Shown piece by piece: positions 47,509 through 57,732 of a stretch of DNA of 64,000 nt (position 1 is the first letter of the stretch; each line of letters opens with the position of its first letter). The stretch comes from Oceanobacillus luteolus (GTDB lineage: Bacteria; Bacillota; Bacilli; Bacillales; Amphibacillaceae), in the NCBI RefSeq assembly GCF_023715655.1, contig NZ_JAMBON010000001.1:434001-498000 (forward strand), in the 5' to 3' direction. The notes under the pieces are model-generated. The model made no database searches. It saw only the letters and a program-made list of their open reading frames with translations, and was not told the DNA's origin. The translations under genes were made by a program, and so were the position numbers.

Positions 47509-48981
47509 TTAAATCTCCTTAGTAAGAATAGCATTTTTAGCGACAATTCGATCATCAAACGGATATTTTTTCCCGCTTACCTCTTGATAAGTTTCATGTC
47601 CTTTACCGGCGATAAGGATTAAATCCCCTTCTTCCGCATAAAATACAGCCTTCTCTATCGCCTTTTTCCTATCTAGTATACTTTCATAATTTGTTACATT
47701 ATCATCAAATACTTGAATCATATCCTCAATAATTGCTGCGGGGTCTTCAGTTCTCGGATTATCGGATGTGAAAATAGCATAATCCGCCAAGTTTACAGCT
47801 TCTTTTGCCATTAGAGGCCGTTTACTAGGATCCCGGTCACCGCCACAACCGATGACACAATACAATCGACCAGTCGTCAAACCTCTACATGTCTCCAATA
47901 CGTTTTGGAGGGCATTAGGTGTATGTGCGTAGTCTACAATGACGCCAAATGACTGACCTTCATCGACGGCTTCAAACCTGCCTGGTATTGAAGGGATTAC
48001 TTTCAACGTATCCTGTATGATTTCTAATGGAATATGATCGAGAATAGCTGCAGCAGTTGCCGCGAGCATATTGTATACATTAAATATACCAGTAAGCCTA
48101 CTCGTAATTTTAACTGTTCCTACAGGTGTTTTCAATCTGAAAATAGTCTTATTCGCAAAAAGTTGTATATCATCAGCCATAACATCTGCAGAACAATTGA
48201 TTCCATAAGTCACAACCGGCTGTGCTGTCATCTGTTGTAAATTCTTACCATATTTATCGTCGATATTTATGACTGCATATTTACTCCCATGATGATAGCT
48301 GTTTCCCAGCTGTGAGAATAATAAACTTTTAGCAAGGAAATAGTTCACTTCATCGTGATGGTAATCCAAATGGTCCTGAGTCAAATTGGTAAATATTACA
48401 GTGTTGAAATCACATCCATAGGCTCTTCCCAAATCTAATGCATGTGAAGAAACCTCCATAATCACTTGATCAACGCCAATGTCTTTCATTTCGCGAAAGA
48501 GACGCTGCAGCACAAGTGCATCCGGTGTTGTATTACTCGTCTCTCTATAACTGTTGCCAACTTTATTTTGTATTGTTCCAATCAGACCCGTGTTTTTACC
48601 AAAGTTTTGATATATGGAATCAAGAAGATAACTGACTGTAGTTTTACCATTTGTTCCCGTCACCCCTATCAACGGGAAATTGGCCGTAGGATAGTCATAA
48701 AATGTATTTGCAATGATTGCAAGTGCTCGTGATGAATCTTTTACGTAAACGACAGGTACACTGCTTTCTATTTCAGTTTCTGCAATGATTGCCGCAGCTC
48801 CTTTTTGAGTTGCTTCCTGTACATATAGGTGACCGTCCGTTTGGTGACCCTTTATGCAAATAAACAAGCTGCCAGGCTTCACCTTTCTCGAATCCGTTTC
48901 AATGGAACTAATTTCCACCTCAAAATCTTCGGCAGGACTTGAAACGAAAGGCAATTTGGATATCAAATCATTTAATTTCAT
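47509..48981 (-). CDS. murE: UDP-MurNAc-tripeptide synthetase, meso-DAP adding
   Basis: MurE adds the third residue of the stem peptide. The 490-residue protein has GVTGTNGKTTVSYLL (about 109-123), NLTQDHLDYH, and VDYAHTPNALQNVL. The TSDNPRTEDP segment carries DNPR, the motif for meso-diaminopimelate rather than lysine. I start at the ATG of MKLNDLIS, five bases after AAGGGTG. An upstream in-frame reading adds 23 residues with no homology signal. It lies 61 bp after spoVD and directly before murF. Confidence 0.95.
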   Translation of the reverse strand: MKLNDLISKLPFVSSPAEDFEVEISSIETDSRKVKPGSLFICIKGHQTDGHLYVQEATQKGAAAIIAETEIESSVPVVYVKDSSRALAIIANTFYDYPTANFPLIGVTGTNGKTTVSYLLDSIYQNFGKNTGLIGTIQNKVGNSYRETSNTTPDALVLQRLFREMKDIGVDQVIMEVSSHALDLGRAYGCDFNTVIFTNLTQDHLDYHHDEVNYFLAKSLLFSQLGNSYHHGSKYAVINIDDKYGKNLQQMTAQPVVTYGINCSADVMADDIQLFANKTIFRLKTPVGTVKITSRLTGIFNVYNMLAATAAAILDHIPLEIIQDTLKVIPSIPGRFEAVDEGQSFGVIVDYAHTPNALQNVLETCRGLTTGRLYCVIGCGGDRDPSKRPLMAKEAVNLADYAIFTSDNPRTEDPAAIIEDMIQVFDDNVTNYESILDRKKAIEKAVFYAEEGDLILIAGKGHETYQEVSGKKYPFDDRIVAKNAILTKEI

Positions 48982-49042
48982 CGGAACACCCTTCTCCAAT
49001 AAATCTATACCGATGGGAAAAGGATGACTTATACACATATCA

Positions 49043-50965
49043 TCAATCACTCAAAAATATTCTAATTTTGGAACCTGGTATAACTTTCTCGCCAGGCTTC
49101 GGTTCTTGATCAATTATTCGTTCTCCATCCCCACTGACTTCCACAGACAAATTCAACATATACTCTGCTAACTTTTGTGGTTTAAGACCAACGAGATCAG
49201 GAACTTCGACCAATGGCTCTTCAGGCCACATATATTCTTTTTCTATTCCATCTTTACGCTTTTCTACACCCATAACAGGTAAGCTGTCTCCAATAATTCT
49301 CCCTACAATTGGAGCAGCAACTACTCCACCAAATTGAACCGTATTTTTTGGGTTATCGACTGCGACATATACTACAATTTCTGGATCATCAGCTGGAGCA
49401 AAGCCAATAAATGAAACTATATAGTTATTCTGCATATACCTGCCGTCAGGGCCAACTTTTTGAGCAGTTCCAGTCTTTCCTCCCACTCGGTACCCTTCAA
49501 CATATGCAGGGCGACCTGTCCCTTGTGCAACTACGGATTCCAGTGCGTATTTCAATTCATCAGATGTTTCCTTGGAGATGACATTTTTCTTGATTGTCGG
49601 TTCATTCTTCTCCACAACTTCCTCCGTAACAGGATCAATCCATTCAGAAGCTATATATGGTTCATATAGATACCCGCCATTTACTGCTGCAGCAACTGCC
49701 ATCACCTGTTGAATCGGAGTAACTGATACACCTTGACCAAAAGCAGTGGTGGCTAGCTCTAACGGACCTACATTTTCAGGTTTAAATAGAATTCCATTCC
49801 CTTCTCCACTTAAATCGACCCCTGTTTTTTTACCAAATCCAAAAGCATCAATATAAGAGAATAGCCGCTCCGTTCCAAGTTCTTGACCTAAATCAACGAA
49901 ACCAGGGTTACAGGAGTTTTGCACGACTTCTAAAAATGTTTGATCACCGTGCCCTCCACTTTTCCAGCAACGAATTCGTGTACCCGATACAGTGACATCA
50001 CCATCATCATGAAAGTGATCGTTTTCGAGATTAACAATATCTTCTTCTAGTGCAGCTGCTAAGGTTATAATCTTAAAGGTTGACCCAGGCTCGTACGTAC
50101 TCCAAATCGGGAGGTTACGGTCGAACACTTTGGAGTCCACCTCTTGGTAATTCTCAGGATGGAAATTGGGACGTGTTGTCATACCGAGGATACCACCAGT
50201 TTTTGGGTTAACAGCAATTGCCATCGCACCATCCGGATTGTATTTTAATACAGCAAGATCAAGTTCACGTTCCATAATTGCTTGTACCTGTGAATTTATT
50301 GTCGTTTTCAAATGCAATCCATCCCGAGGTTGTGTGTAGACATCAGCAAGAGTATCTAAGCGGTTACCTTTCGCATCTGAATAAAACGATAAACTTCCAG
50401 GTTTGCCCTGCAATTTATCGTCATAATATTGTTCAAGACCCATTAGACCTTGATTATCAATTCCAGTAAAGCCAAGCACATGGGATAAATACGTATCATA
50501 TGGGTAATGTCGCTTGGAGTCTTTAGCCAAATAGACACCAGGAAGATTCAGTGTGCGGATTGCACGTTCTTGCTCTTCAGAAATTTTAATGCCTTCTGGA
50601 CGTATCGTCACACTGGAAGCAGATTTTGTGATTGTTTGGAAGACTTTTTCTTCTGAAGCATCCAAAATAACTGCCAATTGTTCAGCAGTTAATTCGGGGT
50701 CGATAATTTGTCTCGGTACAATAGTTACAGTAGGTGCAGTTACATTTTCCGCTAACGGCACTCCATTCATATCTAGAATTTTTCCCCGTTCCGGAGCGAA
50801 GACAATATCTCTCGTCCACAATTCGTTAGCTTCTACAAACAACTTGTCTCCGATGACAAATTGTACATAAGCCAGTCTGATTGTAATTGTAATTAGAATA
50901 AGTAAAGCAAAAAGAAAAACAGCAACTATTCGTCTTTTAACCCTAGTGGTGGATACGCGTCTCAT
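49043..50965 (-). CDS. spoVD: SpoVD, sporulation class B penicillin-binding protein
   Basis: SpoVD is the transpeptidase that partners SpoVE in spore cortex synthesis. The 640-residue protein has a short cytoplasmic tail, one membrane helix (about 13-35), a PBP dimerisation domain and the transpeptidase domain. Catalytic motifs are STFK (in YEPGSTFKIITL), SCN (VVQNSCNPGF) and KTG (GGKTGTAQ). A single PASTA domain ends the protein (about 580-640), as in B. subtilis. I start at MRRVSTT, seven bases after GAGGAG; the longer reading lacks a ribosome binding site. Confidence 0.94.
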   Translation of the reverse strand: MRRVSTTRVKRRIVAVFLFALLILITITIRLAYVQFVIGDKLFVEANELWTRDIVFAPERGKILDMNGVPLAENVTAPTVTIVPRQIIDPELTAEQLAVILDASEEKVFQTITKSASSVTIRPEGIKISEEQERAIRTLNLPGVYLAKDSKRHYPYDTYLSHVLGFTGIDNQGLMGLEQYYDDKLQGKPGSLSFYSDAKGNRLDTLADVYTQPRDGLHLKTTINSQVQAIMERELDLAVLKYNPDGAMAIAVNPKTGGILGMTTRPNFHPENYQEVDSKVFDRNLPIWSTYEPGSTFKIITLAAALEEDIVNLENDHFHDDGDVTVSGTRIRCWKSGGHGDQTFLEVVQNSCNPGFVDLGQELGTERLFSYIDAFGFGKKTGVDLSGEGNGILFKPENVGPLELATTAFGQGVSVTPIQQVMAVAAAVNGGYLYEPYIASEWIDPVTEEVVEKNEPTIKKNVISKETSDELKYALESVVAQGTGRPAYVEGYRVGGKTGTAQKVGPDGRYMQNNYIVSFIGFAPADDPEIVVYVAVDNPKNTVQFGGVVAAPIVGRIIGDSLPVMGVEKRKDGIEKEYMWPEEPLVEVPDLVGLKPQKLAEYMLNLSVEVSGDGERIIDQEPKPGEKVIPGSKIRIFLSD

Positions 50966-51050
50966 ACTTGCACTCCTCTTCATAGATAGGCTTGTATCCA
51001 CTATATGAGTTTTAAAAAACGAATAGAACACTGTTTATCCTTTGTCACGA

Positions 51051-53318
51051 TTAGTTTGTTTCATCTTGATTCTCATTTTCTCCGTCAATCTGCTCATCTT
51101 CTGTAGAACCATTTTCCTCGGTTTCTTCAACAGGATCTCTTTCTTCATTAGGCGGTAGCAATTCTATTCCTAGATAAGAACCTTCCCTTAGTGGAGTGTT
51201 CGGTTCCACACTTTGAAGAACAACAAACCCGCTGCCAAAACTCTCAAGTTGTAAATCTAGCATCTCTGCCAGTTGAACAACTTCCCGTTTTGACCATCCT
51301 GTCACATCTGGCATTGACGGTTCATCTGTGACTAAAATAACATGCTTCGTAGGTAGAATCTTATCACCCGGCTCTACATTCGCTTGTGTTACAGTATTTC
51401 CCTCACCAACCACTGTAACTTTAATACCGTTCTCATTCATACTTTGTGCGATTTTTTCAGGTTCTTCACCATTAAAATCCGGCACTTCGAATCGTTCAAT
51501 TTCTTCAACTTCACTTTCATCCGGATCGATATTTAAATAATGCAGGCTATTTTCCATCACATTTTTAACAATAAATGAAACTGGCATCGAGCCATATTCA
51601 CCAATCTCTAAATTCGGCTGCTGTACAGAAACGAAGATGACTAGCTCAGGATCTTCAATTGGTGCCATACCTAGGAATGAGAAAATCATGTTTTCTCTAC
51701 CTTTCATATATTTGCCATCCGGTCCTACTATTTGTGCAGTACCTGTCTTTCCGCCAATAGAATAATCTTCGAGCTTGAATCTTTTTCCTGTTGCATGCTC
51801 ACCTTCGACAGCTCGTCTTAATAAACCACGGACTTGTTCGGCCGTCTCTTTAGAAATCGGTTCAGAAACAACTTCAGGTTTATTTTGCTCTATGACTTCA
51901 CCGCTAGTAGAATCTACAATTCTACTAATCACATAAGGCTTCACCATTTTACCATCATTTGCAATCGAAGTTGCAGCCTTCATCATTTGAATCGGAGTAA
52001 CCGTACTTCCTTGTCCAAAGGAGGCAGTTAATTTTTCCCTTGGCCAATTATATAAAATCTCTCCTGTTACTTCTCCCGGCAAGTCAATACCTGTTTTCTT
52101 ATCAACATCAAAAGCGTGAAGATAATCCAGGAACTTTTCTGTACCAATCTTTTCCCATACTAGTTTGGATGCGGCAACGTTTGAAGATCGTTCAAATCCT
52201 TCATCGTAAGAGATTAGACCCCAGCCTTTTCCTTCGTTAACGTCACGAATAGGGATAATTTTCTCATTTACGTTATATGTTCCAGATTTAAAGAGTTCAT
52301 TGCCATCATATAACCCTTCTTCAATAGCTGCAGCCCAAGTAAACATCTTAACTGTCGAACCAGGCTCAATTGGGGTGGATACTACATCGTTATACCAGTT
52401 CTCAACATTCGCAGGGTTATTTGGGTTGTAACTTGGACGACTGCTCATCGCAAGGACTTCGCCAGTTTTCGCATGCATTACAACAGCTGTCATCCGCTCA
52501 GGATCATACTTTTTTTCAACTGTAGTTAGTGCTTCATCCACTAAAGTCTGGATTTTCTGATCGAGAGTTAAATACACATCATCGCCATGCTCTGGTTCTT
52601 TGATTATTTCATTCGGATCTAATAGCTTTGAATTATATAAATCTCTTTGATATGAAATATAGCCATTCGTCCCACGTAGGTATTCATCCATTTGCCGTTC
52701 CATACCCGCTATTCCTGTAACTTCTGTTTTTACTCCATCTTCCGTTTCTATTTCGGTTTCTCTAGCAAAGCCGATAATATGGGAAGCAAACATTCCGTTC
52801 GGGTAGAAGCGCATTGGAGACTCATCAAAATAAATACCTGGAAGGCCCAGTGCTTCGATTTCTTCCTTTTGTTTTTGTGTCAACTGCTTACCAATATTGC
52901 CAAACTCCACTTGGAACCGTGGTGGTTCTGCCTGAAGACCTGCCTGCAATGAGTCTCTGAAAACTTCCGGTTCGGTTTCAAACACCTTTGCAAGTTCCTC
53001 CGCAGTCCTATCAACATCTACTACATGTCGAGGGTTTTCAGGGTCTTCTGAATAGGTCTCGTCGATAATTGCATACATACGGTACGTTGGCCTGTCATAG
53101 GCTAATATCATACCATTTTTATCAAGTATTTTACCTCGCTCAGCAGGCAATATATAAGAGGATGTGCGCTTTTGTTCTGCCCATTCTTCTAAAGAAACGC
53201 CATTCACTTCACCTGTTGCTTGAATATAAATAAACCTGCCAGTTAATACAACAAAAATTGCAACGAAGACAATGATTAATATCCCCGCCATCATATGAGT
53301 TGTTCTATTTTTTCTCAT
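51051..53318 (-). CDS. pbpB: PBP 2B, divisome class B penicillin-binding protein
   Basis: This essential septal transpeptidase crosslinks new peptidoglycan together with FtsW. The 755-residue protein has one N-terminal membrane helix (about 9-31), the dimerisation domain, and the transpeptidase domain with STVK (EPGSTVKMFTW), SSN (ERSSNVAASK) and KTG (GGKTGTAQ). Two PASTA domains (about 590-715) and an acidic Glu/Asn/Asp-rich tail follow. The tail makes it longer than the B. subtilis protein (716). Position after ftsL is standard. Confidence 0.95.
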   Translation of the reverse strand: MRKNRTTHMMAGILIIVFVAIFVVLTGRFIYIQATGEVNGVSLEEWAEQKRTSSYILPAERGKILDKNGMILAYDRPTYRMYAIIDETYSEDPENPRHVVDVDRTAEELAKVFETEPEVFRDSLQAGLQAEPPRFQVEFGNIGKQLTQKQKEEIEALGLPGIYFDESPMRFYPNGMFASHIIGFARETEIETEDGVKTEVTGIAGMERQMDEYLRGTNGYISYQRDLYNSKLLDPNEIIKEPEHGDDVYLTLDQKIQTLVDEALTTVEKKYDPERMTAVVMHAKTGEVLAMSSRPSYNPNNPANVENWYNDVVSTPIEPGSTVKMFTWAAAIEEGLYDGNELFKSGTYNVNEKIIPIRDVNEGKGWGLISYDEGFERSSNVAASKLVWEKIGTEKFLDYLHAFDVDKKTGIDLPGEVTGEILYNWPREKLTASFGQGSTVTPIQMMKAATSIANDGKMVKPYVISRIVDSTSGEVIEQNKPEVVSEPISKETAEQVRGLLRRAVEGEHATGKRFKLEDYSIGGKTGTAQIVGPDGKYMKGRENMIFSFLGMAPIEDPELVIFVSVQQPNLEIGEYGSMPVSFIVKNVMENSLHYLNIDPDESEVEEIERFEVPDFNGEEPEKIAQSMNENGIKVTVVGEGNTVTQANVEPGDKILPTKHVILVTDEPSMPDVTGWSKREVVQLAEMLDLQLESFGSGFVVLQSVEPNTPLREGSYLGIELLPPNEERDPVEETEENGSTEDEQIDGENENQDETN

Positions 53319-53329
53319 ATAATACCTTC

Positions 53330-53704
53330 TTACTCATTCTCCACTGCTTGTGCCTGTTTGACCTCAGCATTTTGAATTTTTAATCCATGAGATTCTGCAA
53401 TGGAAATGATCCGTTCAGGACGTGATAATTCCTTTACTTCAAATGCTAACCCCTCGTTTGCAATTTTTTGTTGTTCAACTGTTCTCTCAAGTTGTTGTAC
53501 TTCTCGATTTAAAGTATCCGTTTGGGAAGAAATGGATACCATAAAAATCCCCGCTGCGATCAAGCCAGCTGCAACAATAGAATAGATAATCTTTTCTCCT
53601 TTAGTTATCCAGCCTTGTTTCTTAACTTTTACTGAAACTTTTGGAACCTGATTTTGACTTGGTCTCGTATTTACTTCCCAGTTTCTCGCTTGATTAGCAC
53701 TCAT
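53330..53704 (-). CDS. ftsL: Cell division protein FtsL
   Basis: FtsL is a small bitopic divisome protein that pairs with DivIC and DivIB. The 124-residue protein has a basic cytoplasmic tail, one membrane helix (about 44-62, [20 protein letters not shown]), and an extracellular leucine-zipper-like coiled coil (about 65-100) ending with [24 protein letters not shown] start at the ATG that overlaps the rsmH stop as ATGA and has GGAG six bases upstream. An ATG 12 bp earlier is too close to its site. Confidence 0.92.
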   Translation of the reverse strand: MSANQARNWEVNTRPSQNQVPKVSVKVKKQGWITKGEKIIYSIVAAGLIAAGIFMVSISSQTDTLNREVQQLERTVEQQKIANEGLAFEVKELSRPERIISIAESHGLKIQNAEVKQAQAVENE

Positions 53705-54681
53705 TTCCGTCTCCATCCTTCCTCATATGTGAATTCTTCATTCCAAGTTTTTGTTTTTTCAGCAATCCTTAGTTTCGCCGAGCGTGATCTGCGATTTTCT
53801 TCCAGTTCATCATCTTGGGGAATAATTGGTTTTCGTGTAATCAATTTAAATGGCGCTTCATGCTCTTGTGGAATAACAGGTAAATGACGTGGTGTCTCTT
53901 TCGGTGTACTCCACTTCTTAAACGCTTGTTTACAAATTCGATCTTCCAGTGAATGGAATGTAATTACTACCACTCTCCCGCCAATACGAACACGCTTTGC
54001 TGCCTGATGTAATGCGTCATTGAATGCAAATAATTCGTCATTCACTGCAATTCGCAAGGCCTGAAAGATTCGTTTAGCAGGATGCCCACCTTTTCTCCTG
54101 GCCGGTGCAGGAATAGCTTCTTTAATGATTTCCACCAATTGTGAGGTTGTGGTTATTTCTGATGTAGCCCGATATTCCTCTATCTTGCGGGCGATTTGCT
54201 TAGAAAACTTTTCCTCACCATATTGGAAAAAGATCCCGACCAGCTTTTCATAAGGCCATGTGTTCACAATTTCTTTAGCGGTCAATTCATTTTCTTGATT
54301 CATACGCATGTCTAATTCTGCATCCTGATGATAACTAAATCCTCTTTCTCCTCGGTCTAATTGGGGAGAAGATACACCTAAATCAAAGATGATCCCATCC
54401 ACTTCTTGGGTTCCATGTTTCTCCAGCTCATTTTCCAACTCACGAAAGTTGGCATGGATGAATTGGATTCGGTCATGGTATTCTTCCAACCTCTTCTTAG
54501 CTGCTTCCAAAGCATCAACATCCTGATCAAACGCAATCAGTAAGCCATTTTCATTTAATCTAGATGCTATTTCCAGTGAATGGCCACCGCCACCAACTGT
54601 ACAATCAACGTATGTACCGTCAGGCTTAATATTTAATCCCTCAATTGTTTCCTCTTTTAATACACTATAATGTTCAAACAA
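53701..54681 (-). CDS. rsmH: 16S rRNA m4C1402 methyltransferase RsmH (MraW)
   Basis: RsmH N4-methylates C1402 in the 16S rRNA decoding centre. The 326-residue protein begins [18 protein letters not shown] and has the SAM motif [14 protein letters not shown] (about 26-39), [19 protein letters not shown], and [15 protein letters not shown]. It overlaps ftsL by four bases and follows mraZ by 98 bp. The C-terminal segment [19 protein letters not shown] is typical. Full length. Confidence 0.95.
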   Translation of the reverse strand: MFEHYSVLKEETIEGLNIKPDGTYVDCTVGGGGHSLEIASRLNENGLLIAFDQDVDALEAAKKRLEEYHDRIQFIHANFRELENELEKHGTQEVDGIIFDLGVSSPQLDRGERGFSYHQDAELDMRMNQENELTAKEIVNTWPYEKLVGIFFQYGEEKFSKQIARKIEEYRATSEITTTSQLVEIIKEAIPAPARRKGGHPAKRIFQALRIAVNDELFAFNDALHQAAKRVRIGGRVVVITFHSLEDRICKQAFKKWSTPKETPRHLPVIPQEHEAPFKLITRKPIIPQDDELEENRRSRSAKLRIAEKTKTWNEEFTYEEGWRRK

Positions 54682-54779
54682 GCCCTCACCTGCTTTATTC
54701 TCATGTTTGTAAAATGTCTATGGTTATTTCCTGATTCGTTTTTTAGCTTGATTTTGTGCACGCGTATGCGCTTTTCGTA

Positions 54780-55211
54780 TTAAATATCAAAGTCCAATAG
54801 GTTTTCTGCGATTTCAGAGAAGGATTCTTCAGATTCCTCCACGTAGTCTTCCCATTTTTCGTTAGCCCAAATCTCAACTCGTTCCGAAACTCCGATAACT
54901 ACACATTCCTTTTCAAGTTCTGCATATGTTCGTAAGTTCGCTGGGATATTTATTCTGCCCTGCTTATCCACTTCGCATTCAACTGCGCCGGAAAAGAAAA
55001 AACGAGTGAAAGCTCTAGCATCTTTTTTAGTTAAGGGGAGTTGTTTTAGTTTCTCTTCTATTACCTTCCATTCGTTCATTGGGTAAGCGAATAAGCATTT
55101 ATCAAGACCACGAGTCACAACAAAAGTCTCCCCAAGCTCTTCACGGAACTTGGCGGGTACAATCATTCTTCCCTTCGTATCTACGTTATGCTTGTATTCA
55201 CCCATGAACAT
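54780..55211 (-). CDS. mraZ: Transcriptional regulator MraZ
   Basis: MraZ is an AbrB-like DNA-binding protein that controls its own dcw operon. The 143-residue protein has two SpoVT/AbrB-type half domains: [24 protein letters not shown] (1-24) and [20 protein letters not shown] (about 78-97). Between and after them are [12 protein letters not shown] and [14 protein letters not shown]. Length equals B. subtilis MraZ (143). It is the first gene of the cluster, and its promoter region carries three GTGG boxes. Confidence 0.95.
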   Translation of the reverse strand: MFMGEYKHNVDTKGRMIVPAKFREELGETFVVTRGLDKCLFAYPMNEWKVIEEKLKQLPLTKKDARAFTRFFFSGAVECEVDKQGRINIPANLRTYAELEKECVVIGVSERVEIWANEKWEDYVEESEESFSEIAENLLDFDI

Positions 55212-55234
55212 TTCTTTCTCCCCACTTTCGTAAT

Positions 55235-55269
55235 ATTATATTACCACAACCCTCCACTATCCTCCACTA
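55235..55269 (-). promoter_or_regulatory. mraZ promoter with MraZ-type operator repeats
   Basis: On the minus strand three GTGG boxes (complements of 55244-55247, 55254-55257, 55264-55267) recur at exactly 10 bp within AGTGGAGGAT-AGTGGAGGGT-TGTGG. They run straight into a TATAAT -10 box (complement of 55235-55240), covering the -35 position. MraZ of other bacteria binds such short TGG-containing direct repeats, so this is the likely autoregulatory site. Confidence 0.7.
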
Positions 55270-55323
55270 ATTTTTTCGTTTATCATTCATTTTTTATTTC
55301 ACTAAGGATAAAAATGGTAATAC

Positions 55324-55378
55324 AAAAAAGAAGAAAGCTGTTAAATCAACGTTTAACAGCTTTCTTCTTTAATTTTTT
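55324..55378. terminator. Bidirectional terminator between bshC and mraZ
   Basis: An 18-bp near-perfect stem (AAGAAGAAAGCTGTTAAA with TTTAACAGCTTTCTTCTT) is flanked by A-rich and T-rich runs on both sides. On the minus strand it ends bshC transcription before the mraZ promoter. Confidence 0.88.
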
Positions 55379-55419
55379 ATAAGTGGTGAAAGGTGGAGGA
55401 ATGGGTGGGTAATCCCAAA

Positions 55420-57039
55420 TTATAGTTCCACAATATAATGTTGATTTTTAAAAGAACATGAGGAGCGAGCAAGTTTTGAAATGAACTCAGTTCCATATTC
55501 ATTAAGAAATGGAAGTACACTCCAGGTACGTTCCTGTAATCCACCTTCCGGATTCAGCATCATCTGGATTAATTCGAATTGTGAAATCTCCTTTTCGTAC
55601 TTCTCCTCTAACGCCTGTTCCATCCGATTTGTCAGATAATCGATTTCTCGATGTAAATAAAATAAATTCTTTTCAGCGAGAGCTCCGATGTCATCCCGGA
55701 TGTCTTCAGCGACTCTTCGAATAGGCTGATGTGCTTGTTCAATTACCTTTTTTAGATCATCAGCTAATTGAGTAATAGGAGGCTGTTGCTTACTCAATAA
55801 CCATTTTTCTTTTTCGTCCGCGCTTCCGTGGTGAAGGGCTGTCTCCAGTGAAATTCCAGTTGCAACTAAGGCCTTCTTTGTTCGTTCTGGAATAAATGTG
55901 AATGATAATCTTGGTACTACAGGCGGCATTTTCAGATCTAAGGAGTGAAATGCCGGCTTTAAGATTGACCAATAACCAATTTCCCCAGGTCCCCCAATAA
56001 AGGCTAATGTCGGTAGCAGAAGTTCCTGCATAATGGGACGAGTCACCACATTATTGCTAAGCTTTTCAGGTTGTTCGTTCGCGATCTTCAATAACTCTTC
56101 TGTCGAAAGATTGATCTCCTCTTGCTTACCTATCCAATCTCCCTCTTCTGTTCGCTTAAGCAGGATTCGCTCCTCATCTTGATGATAGAAGAGATGACCG
56201 TCTGACGGATCGAGATCTTCAAGTGAGGTGGTATAATCCATATTCGCCAACTCTTTGGAAGCTTGAGTAACTCCCTCACTTATTTTTGGTTGATTTTCAA
56301 TTAACCGAATGAAATAGTCATTTTCGATTTTCCGAACACGTTTATCTGCTGCGTCCAGTAAAATCAATCCTTCTTTTTCAAATAACCTATGTATAAGTGT
56401 AGCAAAGAAGTCCGTAAAACTTTCTGAATCGTGGATCGCTTTTAGGATCATGTTATAATTTTTTTTTGTGTGAATTGTTTCTTCTAATGTTGAGAATAAC
56501 TCATTGATCCATTTTTCAGCTAATGATTTATCCAACTTAATCTCAGAAATTGGTTTCTTCTTATAATGTGATTGATTAAACTTGAACTTTTTTAATCGTT
56601 GTTTCTCAGGTAAAAAAACATGATTGATTTCTTCATAATCATGATCTTCACCAGCAATCCAAAAAACTGGCAGTACTGGTGTACCCAATATTTCCTCTTG
56701 TTCCCTCGCCAGTTGTATAATGGAAATGACTTTGTTGATTGTATATAACGGCCCCGTCAACAAACCAGCCTGCTGGCCACCAACAACTACGACGGAATCA
56801 GGGTTTTTTAGTTTCTCAATTTGCTTCAACGTCTCTTCGCCAGCGCCCCAACGCGTATTGCATTCTTCGAGTATAGGAGCCAGTTCATTGCGTTTGAATT
56901 GTCTCATCTTTAATTCTTCCGCCCGAACTCCAAACGACTTAAAAGGGTCGTAATCAAAAAACTTTCTAATCTCTTTTCCATTTTTGTAATCAGCGATCAA
57001 CTGACTTTCATTCTTCATATGCATTGCGTCGATTCGCAT
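55420..57039 (-). CDS. bshC: Bacillithiol synthase BshC, cysteine-adding enzyme
   Basis: BshC adds cysteine to glucosaminyl-malate, the last step of bacillithiol synthesis. The 539-residue protein equals the family length. It has the core segments VVVGGQQAGLLTGPLYTINKVISII (about 84-108), VFWIAGEDHDYEEINHV (about 126-142) and LAFIGGPGEIGYWSILK. A long coiled coil lies near 440-500. GGAG lies ten bases before the ATG. It precedes the mraZ operon as in B. subtilis (yllA). Other bsh genes are not in the window. Confidence 0.94.
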   Translation of the reverse strand: MRIDAMHMKNESQLIADYKNGKEIRKFFDYDPFKSFGVRAEELKMRQFKRNELAPILEECNTRWGAGEETLKQIEKLKNPDSVVVVGGQQAGLLTGPLYTINKVISIIQLAREQEEILGTPVLPVFWIAGEDHDYEEINHVFLPEKQRLKKFKFNQSHYKKKPISEIKLDKSLAEKWINELFSTLEETIHTKKNYNMILKAIHDSESFTDFFATLIHRLFEKEGLILLDAADKRVRKIENDYFIRLIENQPKISEGVTQASKELANMDYTTSLEDLDPSDGHLFYHQDEERILLKRTEEGDWIGKQEEINLSTEELLKIANEQPEKLSNNVVTRPIMQELLLPTLAFIGGPGEIGYWSILKPAFHSLDLKMPPVVPRLSFTFIPERTKKALVATGISLETALHHGSADEKEKWLLSKQQPPITQLADDLKKVIEQAHQPIRRVAEDIRDDIGALAEKNLFYLHREIDYLTNRMEQALEEKYEKEISQFELIQMMLNPEGGLQERTWSVLPFLNEYGTEFISKLARSSCSFKNQHYIVEL

Positions 57040-57134
57040 CTAATGTCTACTCCTTTAATTTGAATCAGTCCAAGTGTATTGTATCTAATCCTGAAGAAAA
57101 TATCACTTTTCTTGATTTGCTTGTGCGATGTTTT

Positions 57135-57515
57135 TTATGCCACTAAATATTTGATGACTCCTGCAATTGCTAAACAACCATATAGGACGAAGAAGAGCAG
57201 GAAAGAAATCCTCCATAATAATTTAGTTGCTTTTTTTAATTGTACATCGCGTCTTGTTTTCCATTGGATAAAGATAATAATAGACAAAACACTTAATAAG
57301 AAAATTAAAACGATACCGAGAAAGCTTTTATCAAAAATCAGTGCAAGCATAATTGTTACTGCAATGATGTAAAAAAGCGTCGTCCATGTAACCATTTTAT
57401 GAATTGCTTTTATCTTATTCCGTTCCATAATCATACTGCCAATATATACTATAAAGCTTGCAAGAATCGGAATTGTAATAAAAAATGAAAATAAATAAAT
57501 TATAATATCTATCAT
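57135..57515 (-). CDS. DUF3397-type membrane protein
   Basis: This 126-residue protein has four predicted membrane helices (about 3-25, 40-62, 65-85, 104-124) joined by basic loops such as MERNKIKAIHKM and KTRRDVQLKKATK. It resembles the DUF3397 family found next to bshC in several Bacillaceae; the assignment rests on size, topology and position. AAGGAG lies close to the ATG. The panE-like gene (ylbQ) often found here is absent. No function is known. Confidence 0.7.
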   Translation of the reverse strand: MIDIIIYLFSFFITIPILASFIVYIGSMIMERNKIKAIHKMVTWTTLFYIIAVTIMLALIFDKSFLGIVLIFLLSVLSIIIFIQWKTRRDVQLKKATKLLWRISFLLFFVLYGCLAIAGVIKYLVA

Positions 57516-57732
57516 TCCGGAAATTCTCCTTTATTAATTTTCCGAGCATAATCGAAAGGTATAATTTTTATTGTACCAAAATACTCCCTATTTGACTCTA
57601 CTATATTTACATCTCTTCTTTTTCACACCCACAAGATTTTAAAAATACTATCAATTGGGGTATAATTAAAAAAAGAAAGAACTATCACTTATTAAGCAAA
57701 AGTTTTTTCATGATGATCAAGGGGGTATTGAA

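Noticed and set aside
57079-57372. A 97-codon plus-strand frame
   Set aside because: It is antisense to the membrane protein gene at 57135-57515, which has a proper ribosome binding site and a clear four-helix pattern.
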